A stretch of 64,000 nucleotides of DNA, from the NCBI GenBank assembly GCA_017590115.1, contig JAGGNK010008781.1, forward strand, positions 3,515,676 through 3,579,675, in the 5' to 3' direction. A model generated the notes under the pieces. That model worked only from the letters and a program-made list of their open reading frames with translations. It did not search any database and had not been told where the DNA came from. The stretch is from Montifringilla adamsi. Its lineage: Eukaryota > Chordata > Aves > Passeriformes > Passeridae. The position numbers and the translations under genes are program-made. Shown here piece by piece: positions 1 to 9,807 of this stretch. Numbering within the stretch: position 1 is the first letter of the stretch; every line of letters starts with the position of its first letter.

Positions 1-425
1 GCAAGTCCTGACTGTCAGCGAGACGCGGGCGTGGGGCGGGCGCCTCTCGGGGTGCGGGACCTGCCCCGCTCCGCTCCCTCGCGGGCTTCCCCGTCCCACG
101 CCGCCTCCAGCCGGGCACCGGGGCACGCTGCCCCCGGGCCCCTCCGGGCAGGCGGAGCCGGGCGGGGAAGGGCCGGAGGCGGCGGCTGCAGCGCGGGGAA
201 GGGCCGGGAGAGGGCGGCGGGAGCCCGGCCACGGCGGCCGGAGCGCTGCGGGGCTCAGCGGGGACGAGGGGGCAGCCAGCCTCCGTCACTGCCTCCATCC
301 CGCTCCATCAGCACCCCCCTGCCCATCAGCACCCCCTCCACAACCAGCCCAACCATCCCTAAATCAGCACCTCCGTTACCATCTCCCCCCAAGCCGACCC
401 TCGGAAGGGACACGTAAAATCCAGG
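1..425. promoter_or_regulatory. CpG-rich block upstream of SH2B3
   Basis: Very GC- and CpG-rich sequence for the first 260 bases, with a GC-box/KLF-like GTGGGGCGGG at 31-40, then less GC-rich to 425. It ends at a strong 5' splice-site match on the + strand (CCAGG|GTAAGA, GT at 426-427), so it could be an upstream first exon. In mammals the next gene upstream of SH2B3 is PHETA1 in divergent orientation, so it could also belong to that promoter. The + strand open frame at 31-417 is low-complexity Ala/Arg/Pro/Gly and is not taken as coding. Confidence 0.4.
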
Positions 426-812
426 GTAAGACTTTGGGGGGCATTTTCCAGCTCAGACCAGACCCTCACAGCCAAGCGTTTCCAGATGTCGTCGCCCCCT
501 CCGGGCAGGTTGGGACGGACAATACCTCGGTGTGGGATGGAAGAGGTCACCTGAAACCCACCACATCCCACCTGGAGATGTGCAAATGAGCCACTTCCAA
601 ACCGCTCCACCCATCCTGAAAACAGAATGGGCCAGAGCAGAGCAATTAATGAGGGAAGTGAGAAGGACGGCTGGAAGCGGGTAAAGGGTTTTTTACACAG
701 CAGAAGAAAGCAGCAATGGTTAAAAGCTGAGGGCAGCGAAGAGCGGAAGGGAAGCAGCAGCGCCTGAGTGGGAGTGTGTGTGTGTAAGAGCATCTGCGCA
801 GCTCCACATGCA

Positions 813-853
<41 letters not shown>

Positions 854-2399
854 CAGAAGTCGGGGGTAGTGAATTAGCAGTTGGGGACTGAGAAAATCCA
901 TACAGGAAGCAAAACAAAAGAGAAATCTCAGGCCATTGGGGCTGAGGACGCTGAGAGGGCGCTTCTGACATAGATGAAGCTGATAAAGAAAAGTGCGATC
1001 GCTGGGAGCTGGGACAGCCGCCCGCGGGAAGGGGGGCAGGCACCCGGATCCGCCGGCCGCTCCTCCGTCCTCAGGAAAAGAGCCAGAAGGTGAAATTATG
1101 CATAAAGCAACGGCAGGAGGAATTAAAAAGCAGATTTCAAGGTAAGATTTTATCATGTCAGCTGCTCCCAGCCACTTCCTTGTGGGGTTTGGGAAGGGCT
1201 GATTGGATGTGGAGTCACCTGGATCCCTGGCAATGCCCGAGGGGCTGCGGGGTTATGGCTCAGATCTGATCCGGGGGGGGTGCTGAGGCTGCAGAAGGGC
1301 AGCAGGGCTGTGTCCAAACCGGCTGTGGTCCAGGGGTGGCGCAGCTCCAGCAGGGAGTTTGCATTTCTTTCGTTTCTTCCCTGGAGGGTGGATTGGGAAT
1401 GGATGGGGTGAACAACTGAGGTGTGTTTAAAGCACCACTGAGGACGGACCCCACGGGGGGTGACACACAGATGTTCACAAATGGCTCAGTGTGTCCCTAG
1501 CCCACTCTCCAAGGGCAAATTCCTGCAGCTTCCACCTTCCCAACACCCACAAATCCATTGTGTGGAGTGTGTGAAATCCCAGCTGCCACATCCCTGGGCT
1601 TCCTTGGCTTGGCATGCTGGGTGGGCACCAGACCCTGGGCACCACCACAGCTGCTCTGCCGTGACTTTTTCCTGCCCAGTGTGAGTGGCCTCTGCGTGGG
1701 GCTCTGTTCCTCTGTCCCTGGCACTGCTGCCATTCCAGACATGGCTCTGTAAGAGCTCTTTGCACAACCAGTAACACGAGTTGGGGATGTCAATGGGCCA
1801 GATGTGACACTACAGACCACAGTCCTGCCCTTTACTGGAAAAAGGTGCAGTGGGAGTTTATTTTTGCTCCATTTCCCATGGCAGAGTGGGTGGCTGTGGC
1901 TTTGCTGTGGGGCCCCTTCTCCCTTGGGATGAGATGGCACCAGGATGGCTGAGCCTGACCCGTGTCCACCCACTGCAGTCCCCAGTCCTGCTCGGGATCC
2001 AGGGACACTGTGACCACTCTGTCACGGCTGAAGCCCTCGCCCACGGTGTGGGACAACTCTGGGCCCTGTGTCCTGATCCGCTCTGGCTGGACGTGGGCAG
2101 CAGCCTGCACTGCCTTTTGCCACAAGATAATTTGGAAAATAATGAGAAACAGGGTTTGAGACGGCATCTGGCCCACTGCTGCCACCGCACAGGTCCCTTG
2201 GGTCCCAGCCCGCGGAGCTGGGGGAAGACGTGGCCGAGCAGGAACAGAAAAGGGGGCATTTTCTTTCCAAGCCTCCAAGAGCCCCACGCTCCGGCTCCCT
2301 CCCGACTCCCGGGGGCCTGTGGCGGACACCCCCAAATCCACGGAGAAAACATTCCAAAAGTCACAAAAATACATATGTGTCAAAATTAAAAATAAATCC
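426..2399. other. Upstream flank of SH2B3, no gene recognised
   Basis: Holds a 39-base A run at 814-852 and otherwise unique sequence. No exon, RNA gene or recognisable transposon was found. The open frames here are short, overlap on both strands and have no recognisable protein content. Confidence 0.5.
814..852. repeat. Poly(A) run, 39 bases
   Basis: Uninterrupted A homopolymer. No retroelement body is recognisable upstream of it, so a retroposed origin is not supported. Its length may be imprecise in the assembly. Confidence 0.9.
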
Positions 2400-2453
2400 A
2401 CCCCGGGAGCGCGGCCGGGCTGTTTGTGCCGCTGGCTCCGCGGGCGCGGATGC

Positions 2454-2463
2454 GATAAGATAA
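2454..2463 (+). promoter_or_regulatory. Tandem GATA-factor motif
   Basis: GATAAGATAA: two overlapping GATAA cores inside the CpG island, about 370 bases before the upstream ATG of exon 1. SH2B3 is a blood-cell adaptor, so GATA1/GATA2 input is plausible, but binding is inferred. Confidence 0.45.
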
Positions 2464-2659
2464 AGGCAGAAGCGGGGAGGGGCGGCGCGGAGCTGCGCGG
2501 AGCCGGGCGCACCCGCGGAGCCGCCGACGGGGCACGAGCGGACGGACAGACAGACACACACACATAGGGACAGTCAGGCGGACGGACGGACGGACGGGGC
2601 GGCCCCTCCGCTCCGCCCCCGCGTAGCCTCCGCCCCCGGCCGCGCCGCTCCGCTTTACA

Positions 2660-2862
2660 TAACCCGTCCGGGGCCGGGGTCCGCGCCCCGCGCCTCCGCC
2701 CGGCGGAAATGCGGAGCCGCCTGCCCCGGTTTCCTGCCTGAGCCGAGCCGAGCCGAGCCGTGCCGTGCCGTGCCGTGCCGTGCGCCCCGTCCCGCCCGCC
2801 CCGTCCCGGGCGTTCCGCCGCTCCATCATGGGCGAGCGGCAGCCGGACGCCTTCTCCTGCAG
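2660..2862 (+). other. SH2B3: SH2B3 non-coding exon 1 (5' edge approximate)
   Basis: The 3' edge is set by TGCAG|GTAACC at 2862/2863. The 5' edge is a guess. The exon carries a GAGCC/GTGCC pentamer repeat (2740-2783), a 10-codon ORF at 2709-2741 and a strong-context ATG at 2828. Human SH2B3 also has a non-coding first exon. Spliced to 9025, the 2828 frame stops at the main start codon, so it cannot extend the protein. Confidence 0.6.
2740..2783. repeat. GAGCC/GTGCC pentanucleotide repeat
   Basis: About four copies of GAGCC followed by about five of GTGCC inside the inferred 5' UTR of SH2B3. Being GC-rich and tandem, it may be length-variable and structured in the mRNA leader. Confidence 0.85.
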
Positions 2863-5800
2863 GTAACCGCGACCGCGCGGCGGTACCGGGACGGGCTGGG
2901 CTGGGCTGGGCTGGACCGGGACGGACTGGGCTGGACCGGGACGGGACGGGAGGCCCCGGGAAGCGGCCGCTGCAAAGCGAAAGTAGCGGCGGGAGGAAGC
3001 AGCGAGGCGGCCGCTCCTCCTGTGCAGCCCCCAGAGCTGCCCCGGGAGCTCCGGGCTGGATTCTCTCACCCGGGGAACTCCGGTGCTCCCGTTCCGGAGT
3101 AGTGAGCCCCTTCCTCTGCCAGCCCTCGGACAGCAGCCCCGTCCCCCTCAGCCCACTTCTGTGCGGCACAGCCTTGTCCCTGCCCTTTCCTCTGGCTGCC
3201 TCTTTCCAGGGACTGCTCGCCCGTAGGGACCCGTGGTCCCGTTTTCCTCATGGGCACTCCCTGTTCCAGGGCTCTGTTCCTCTGTGGGTGCCCCCATCCT
3301 GGGCACCCCTGTCCTTCTAGCAGCACGGAACCCCAGAGCACCCCTTCTTTTGGGATCCCTCGACATCCCCCATTTCCCAGCATCCGTATTTTGGAGATCC
3401 CAGAGCCGGGGGAGCAGCATGCAGGGAGCCAGCCTTGCTCCTCTCCTCTGCCTTCCCCCGGACCCCTGCAGCCCCTGCCGTGGGGGTGACCCCTCTGGGA
3501 GGGTGCAGGACCGGTGAGGTGATGCTCACCTGCCCCATGTCGGGGGGCCCTGCGCTGCCCGAGGGGGCCATGCCTTGCCTCTGCCCCCGTGCCCGCTGTG
3601 AGTGCCAAGCAGAGCTGCCACCTGGAGCCTGCCAAGCAGCTCCTCTGACTCTCTGCTCCCTGCAGACTTTGTTGGCCCCGTGGCTTGGCAGGGGCTCGGA
3701 GCACGAGGCCGATGCACCAGCGGTCAGCATCCCCACAGCCTTCCCATGCCCTGCCAGTGTGCCCAGTCCTGCCTGTGCCAAACCCCATCAGGGTCACCCA
3801 CGGAGAGCCTGGACCCGCTGGCTCATGGCAGTGACACGGTCATTGCAGCCCGGGCTGGGATTTACTGTCAAGGAAACCAGGATGAGTTACTGAGCTGCGA
3901 TTTCGATATTGTTGTAAATTGATTCAAGATGTGCTGGAGTTGTGGGCTGGTGGCCTGGGGACTCTGTGGGGCTGCAGCCAGAGGAAGAGGTGGCCTGTGC
4001 AGGGACTTGGCGCTGCCAGCTCCTGCATGTCCTCACTGCACTTGGATTTGCTGGCAGGAAATAGGATTGGTGTTTAAAGGCCTATGGAATTAGTGGCAGG
4101 TTTCACTTTGACTTGTTTGGGACTAGAACAATGCTTTGGATTTCTTTTTAACTTTTTCTCGGGGCAGGAGAGACTCGTCCCTGTGCATTTTCCTCTCCCC
4201 AAAGCTTCTATTTTCTCTCACTTTTATATATTTATTGCCTCTGGTAAGATCTGGTTTGGTTTCACCAGAGCCCACAGGGCTGCAGGTCTGCCAGCACCCT
4301 GTGCTGTGTTGGTGAGGTTGGGGTGCAAGTGCCAGTGGCTTTTGAGGGATCTTCCATCCACTGTCAGAGCAAATCCTCCCCACCCACACACCCATGGCAC
4401 TGATGGGCACCGTGAAGGTGTCGTGACAAATCCCAGTGGGTGACACAAAGTGAAAGTGCAAGCGCTCGTCGCTGGTGGGGTTTGTGGTGCTGCCGCAGCT
4501 CGGCAAGGAGAAAGGGCCAAATCCAGCAATCCCTGGGGGGCTGCTGTGGCGAGCCAGGCTGGCTGGGAGCTCAGCTGCTGCCTGCTGTCCCCAGGGACCC
4601 CCGGGCAGCCGCTCCCCTGGGAGCGCTCCCCGCACCCCGTTTCTCCCACGCCTACACCGCAGCGATTCATTTCATGCAACAAAACAAGCCCTGTCGAAAG
4701 AGGCCACCCCACTGCCGGGCTTTTCCCCGCAGGCAGTGGGTGTAGGAGAGTGTGATGGTGTAAACCAGGCTGCAAGGTGCCAGACGCCACGGTGTGGAGG
4801 CAGGCTCAGGGTTTTTGGGGAGCTGGGCTGGCCACAGCTGTTTGTGCTGGTGAGTTGCTGTGGGCCGAGCTAGCGTGGAGCTTGGATTTGACCTGAGATG
4901 GGTTTGGGTTGTCTCTATCCTGTCTGTCCTGTTGGAGTGGTCAGGGAAAGCCAAACAGGTGAACTTTCCTTGGATTTGAAGTGCTGTAACATCACCCACA
5001 TCCCCACAGCTCTGTGGTGCTGCTCAGTCCATACAGAGCTGTAAATTAAGGCCAGTTTGGGTCTTTAATATAGAAAGTTGTGTAGTGCCAGGAGGTGAAA
5101 TGAGAGGAATGCGTATGTCCTGTGAGAAAGGGGGAGAATGAGGGTAAAATCTGTCTTCCCACACTGGCTTTTAAACTGATTTCCTATACATGTGGAATTG
5201 GGGGAATCTTTCTATGCTTCTCCTTTCTTGCTTTTTAACTTGCTGGTTTGGTTCAGCCAAAAGAGACAGAGGGAAACTCCTGAGACCCTGTGGGATTCTC
5301 CAGCTTGAGTGGAAACAGCTAGAGGGTCACAGGGAGTGATGGTGCTGTGCCATCACCCTTTTGAGACCCAGAGAATCCTCACCAGCACAGGGAGCTGCTC
5401 CAGAGGGAAGAGGAGGACAATGCTGGGCAGTTTCTGCTGTGGATTGTGCTGGCACTGGCTTTGGCTGTTTTATAGTGATGCTGTAAATACGTGGGTGTGT
5501 CCCACATCCCGAGGCTACAACCAGACCTTTCCCCACCTACCCCCCTGCACCAACCCCTCCTGCCTTCCTGAGTGGCAGCATCTCCATGCCCAACCCCAAA
5601 TGGCTGCAGCACCCTGCTTGTCCCCCTCAATCCAGGGGTGCATCCAGATGTTCTTCCAGCACCCTCCATCTCTGGGGGATCAGGATGCAGAGCGGGGCTG
5701 CACCATCCCCATCCTGCAGGGAGGCTCTGCATCACCCAGCCCCTGCAAGCCCACCTGTGGCTGGCTGGATCCCCCAGGGACCTGCATCCCCCTGATCCCC

Positions 5801-7623
5801 CCTCTAGGGACCTGCATCCCCCCGAACTCGCCATGCCAGATGCAGTTCCATTGAAAAGTGCCGTTCATTGTAACCTGGCCTTTTATAGCCGCCTCGGAGC
5901 GGCTGCGGGGCCATGCCAAGAAAGGCTGCAGCCGGCTCAGAATAGCTCTTTTCATGGAGGACATCCTGGGAAGGAACAATGTTCCCGCTCTTGGGATTGT
6001 GGGAACTTTGTATTTCTGCCACTCAGGAAGTGGGGAGCTGCGGGGCCGGCTGGGGCGTCTCCCAGCCCCTCGCTTCTCCTGAAAATAGTCCTTGGGATGA
6101 GTTTTGAATATTCCTGTGCTTATAAAGGGAGCTGCAAATGCCTCCGGACGCTTCTCCTCCAGTTGGGAACAGTTATTTCTGGGAGAGCCGGCGCATCAAT
6201 CACATTTCCTATTCACGTCACTGGCGTGCATTTTCCTGCCGTGGAACTGGCAGCGAGTGGGGCCGGTTTCATTTTCGGGTTGGTGGTGCTGCACATGCAC
6301 AGCATGTGAGCAGGGCTGGGCACAGGGCACGGCCATGTGGGCTCTGCTCCCTCACACTTCCCCTCGAGGCTGGATTTGTGGTGCTGGGTGCTGGAGGGTG
6401 ACCTCCACACCCCTGGAAGGTGGGAAGGTGGCGAGTTGGATCCGGCAGCTCCTCCGTGACGAGGCCAGCTGGCTCTGAATGCTCATCCCCTGGGAGCGGG
6501 TGGCAGGATTGGGCGCTGGCTCCCAGCACTGCCCTGGCACTGCTTGGTGCTGCCAGCTCCTCTGGCTGCAATTAAACAACAAATGCATTTACTGGGACAA
6601 ATAACCCATTGCTGGATCCAGGCGCGGATTCCCGTCCCGGTCGGTGCTGGCACCGCTGCCGCAGCAGCGCTCAGGTTGGGCAAGAGTTTAAGGGAAGCTC
6701 CTGGGGGTGGCTGGGCTGCAGGGCTGGATCCTGCACAAGCCCCAGCTCGCTGTCCCAGCCCGCATCAAAGCCACCACGCCCGGTCCGTCCCGTCCTGCTC
6801 TTCCTCGAGTTCCTGGCCCAGCACCCCAAAACAATCCCAGCACCCCAAAACAACCTCAGTACCCACAAACAGCCCCGAGGTGGGGTGGGCTTGGTGACGT
6901 ACAGCTCTTCCAGCAGCCGGCAGGGATGGAAGCCCCCCAGTCCCAACTAGTCCATGATGTGTCCAAGGATGGGCTGGATTCTCCACTCAGAGCAAATTAA
7001 AGCCATGGGAAGTCCTTCATCTGACCTGCAGGATGGCCAGGAGCTCCTCACAGGAAAGCCACTGGCTGCTGGATTCCAGCTTCGTGGAACACAGCGGGCT
7101 TGAGCAGGGGGAAGCTCACCCAGCAGCAGGAACTCACATCCCTGTGGATGTTGCCACTGAAACCTGGGGCTAAGCAGAGGAGCAGGAGGCTGCTGTGGTA
7201 ACTCCAGCATGGATTCACCCGGGATAGCTCTTTCCATGTGGGAAGTGTGCCAGGCAGAAGCAGTGAGGTCGGCATCGTGCCAGTGCTGGGAGGAGGAAGC
7301 GCTGGGGAGTATTTCCCATCGTCGGGTTGGAAAAGCATGTTGCTACTGGAGACGGCCTTCGGCTGCTTCCCACCGCGTGGCACAGACGAAGCCTGGCTTT
7401 TCCCGCGCCACAAACCTCTCCCGAAGCTGGTATGAAGCGAGCCTGAAATCTTGGAAGGTGAATTCCCTACCCTGGGAATCTCGCACCTGCCTGAGGAGAC
7501 GTCCACATGAGCGCCTCGCTTCCCTCCGCGTTTTGCGGGAGCATCCCTCCGAGCGTGCCGGCGGCGTGGGTGGTGCGGCGGCGATTCCCGGGTGCCGGGA
7601 GGAAGCGGGAGCGCTGCGGAGGA

Positions 7624-7846
7624 TGCTGAGTCATGGGCAGGCTGGCGGCGCTGATAGACGGGGCCCAGCTGGGGGATTCGGCCGGGCTGCGGCGGGCGCA
7701 TGCCCCGCACTGCCGGGGCGCCGGACGGCCCCGAGCTTTGGGCGGCTCTTCTGAGAATGCGAGGCTGGCGGGGGGCAGATAACATCTCCCCTCGCCTGCA
7801 ACCTTCGCGGGACGTGCTCGGCAGGGCAGCGGGTGGGCAGAGATAG
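7624..7846 (+). promoter_or_regulatory. Candidate blood-cell enhancer: NF-E2 plus three GATA motifs
   Basis: Within 223 bases of intron 1 there is TGCTGAGTCA (MAF/NF-E2 type, 7624-7633), then TGATAG (7652-7657), AGATAA (7777-7782) and AGATAG (7841-7846), all WGATAR matches, in a GC-rich block. Paired NF-E2 and GATA sites are a hallmark of erythroid/megakaryocytic control elements. Activity is inferred. Confidence 0.35.
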
Positions 7847-7957
7847 AGCCCCGCTTCCCGGCGTTATCGCCGCCCCGGTTGCAAACACGATCCCCTGTGC
7901 CCGCACGTTCCTCATCGCCCTCTCGCTTCCTCCTGGCCCCTCAGGGTTTTTGTTTCG

Positions 7958-7959
<2 letters not shown>

Positions 7960-7999
<40 letters not shown>
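7960..7999. repeat. Poly(T) run, 40 bases
   Basis: Uninterrupted T homopolymer in SH2B3 intron 1, with no recognisable element attached. Confidence 0.9.
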
Positions 8000-8000
<1 letters not shown>

Positions 8001-9024
8001 TAATTTTTCCTCCCCCTGACAAACGCAATCCGCTTTTCCTCCCCTCCCAGCAGCCGGGGTGCTGCTGCTGGAGTTTCGGGGAGGCGGCAGCGCCTGTGCC
8101 GGCGCGGCAGGATCCGGGTGGGTTGGCCGATGTTTCCTTCCTGAGCGGAGTGCACGGCCCCGATAAGTGCCCCGGGCGAGCACGAGGTTCGCTGGTGAGC
8201 GGGGCCGGCCCTGGGGAGCACCACTGCCGGCTCAGCCGGGCACGCCGGGCCGGCTGCACGCCAGCCACGGTGCTGCCAGATTGGCCTCGCAGTGAAATCT
8301 GCCGGGGGCACAGATACGGTGTGGTTTGCCAGAGCCCGGCAGCTCCTCGGTGCCGCAGGCGGCAGAGCATCCCCTCAGGAACGCGCGCTCACCCCGGGCA
8401 GTCCCGGCCTCTTCTCAGGCCGCTGGGGCCGGGAGGATCTGGCAGCGAGGCAGCTCCATCCCTGGATTTCTGCAGCTTTTCATGTTGCTTCCTCCCCTCC
8501 CGCCCCCGTTCCAGTTTTATCAACTCCGTTGAAATCGGTCCCTGGAGGGAAACCCATCGGCGCTGCGGAGCCTTGGCAGGAGCCGAGCGGATGTGGCCGG
8601 GCCAGGCGTCCCCGCGGGCGGCGGGCAGCTGCAGGCAGCTGTGCTGGCAGGAAGCCGCGCAGACGCCCCGCGCCGCGACCTGCCCGCTCCCCACCGCGCA
8701 GGTGGGGAAACTGAGGCACGGCCCAGCCAGGTGGGGACGGGCGTGTAAAGGAGCTGCGGCGGGGCTGCGGGCTCGGGGTCCAGCGTGGTCACTGCTGGTC
8801 ACATGCCGTGCTGCTCGCTGGGAAGCAGCTGTCCCCTGGCCATTTCTAGTGTATCCATGGGAATGAGGCGGCTTAGAGTGGGACCCGGTTGACCACAGTG
8901 TTCCCCAGGCCTTGAGGATGCACATTCCGAGTGGGGTATGGCCACTCCAGCCAGGAGTTGCCGGGGTGGGGGACACATGGGGACCCTGGGGCTGCCCTCA
9001 CCACCCGTGTGCTCTGTCTTGCAG

Positions 9025-9807
9025 CGCGGCCGCCTCGCTGGAGCCTCGGCAATGAATGGGCACTCGCTGCCGGCCGGCACGCCAGCGCATCCCCGGGGCT
9101 GGCATGAGTTCTGCGAGCTGCACGCCATCAGCACCGCCAAGGAGCTGGCGCGGCACTACCTGCGCTTCGCCACCGAGCACCCGCACCATGACCTCCTGGC
9201 CGCCGAGAACTTCTCGGTGCAGTTCACCGACCTCTTCCAGCAGTACTTCTGCCACGAGGTGAAGGAGGGCATCGCCATGAACCAGCTCCGCATCCTGCCC
9301 GCCGGCCCGGCGCGGGATTACCGGGACACGCACCGGCGGCACACCGACGCTTCCCTGGGCACGGTGGCCACCAAAGCCGAGGCAGAGCCCGGTGCCCGCC
9401 CCGAGCAGCCCGTCCGAGCCCCCGAGGCTGCTCCCTCTGGACTACGCAAGTCCTGGAGCTCGGAGGAGCTGGCGGGGCCGGCGCGGAGGCCCTTCTCGCT
9501 CAGCCAGCTGCGCAGGAGCTGGCGCAGCCTCTTCCGACGCCGCTCCTCGGACGCGCTCCCCGGGGATGGCGATGGGGAGGCGGCGGAGGCGGCTCTCAAG
9601 CCGGGACTGGGGAAGCGCATCCTGCCGTGGGGGCTGTCGCGGGAGCAGCCCCCCGAGGTGCGTAAGGAGGGGCTGCTCAAGTACGGGCTGCTGGATGAGA
9701 ATTCCCTGGACAGTGGGACGCGCTGGCAGCGCTGCCGCCTGGTGCTGCGGCGAGCGGGGCCGCCCGACGCCGAGGAATTCGTGCTGGAGCTCTTCGACCC
9801 ACCCAAG
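9025..9807 (+). CDS. SH2B3: SH2B3 exon 2 (residues 1-252; coding from 9052)
   Basis: Acceptor CTTGCAG|CGCGG, donor CCCAAG|GTAAGG, ending in phase 0 after FDPPK. It encodes the whole dimerisation domain, the basic Ser/Arg linker ([15 protein letters not shown]) and the first part of the PH domain. Bases 9025-9051 are leader. Compared with the human protein as I recall it, the bird has about ten extra residues ([11 protein letters not shown] region) after the dimerisation domain. Confidence 0.96.

Larger units (their letters stand above)
2400..3050 (+). promoter_or_regulatory. SH2B3: SH2B3 CpG-island promoter
   Basis: Dense CpG and GC-box sequence surrounds the inferred non-coding exon 1. There is no clear TATA box, and the block is followed by a consensus splice donor at 2862/2863. 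Short GGGCTGG/GACGGG tandem repeats fill about 2885-2950 just inside intron 1. The transcription start cannot be fixed from sequence alone. Confidence 0.6.
2863..9024 (+). other. SH2B3: SH2B3 intron 1
   Basis: A 6.2-kb intron from GTAACC to CTTGCAG. It contains a GC-rich, CpG-bearing block at about 7550-8750 with NF-E2 and GATA motifs, and a 40-base T run (7960-7999). No other gene was recognised; long open frames here are by-products of high GC. Confidence 0.7.
2828..9055 (+). other. Spliced upstream ORF (21 codons) overlapping SH2B3 start
   Basis: It runs 2828-2862 joined to 9025-9055. The ATG has A at -3 and G at +4, a strong initiation context. Across the exon 1/2 junction the frame encodes 21 residues (MGERQPDAFSC, then [10 protein letters not shown]) and stops with TGA at 9053-9055. 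This overlaps the main ATG at 9052-9054 as ATGA, an arrangement that can allow termination-reinitiation. The main ATG has only a moderate context (G at -3, A at +4). Depends on the inferred exon 1 splice and a start site upstream of 2828. Confidence 0.5.

Noticed and set aside
31..417. 128-codon + strand open frame at the window start
   Set aside because: Ala/Arg/Gly/Pro-rich translation of a CpG island with no known protein similarity.
1832..3169. 445-codon - strand open frame over the SH2B3 promoter
   Set aside because: Antisense to a CpG island, low-complexity Arg/Pro/Ser/Gly, with no recognisable domain; long frames are expected in GC-rich DNA.
8938..9051. N-terminal extension of SH2B3 upstream of 9052
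   Set aside because: The frame is open back to 8938, but 8938-9024 is intron ending in CTTGCAG and the family N-terminus begins MNG at 9052.
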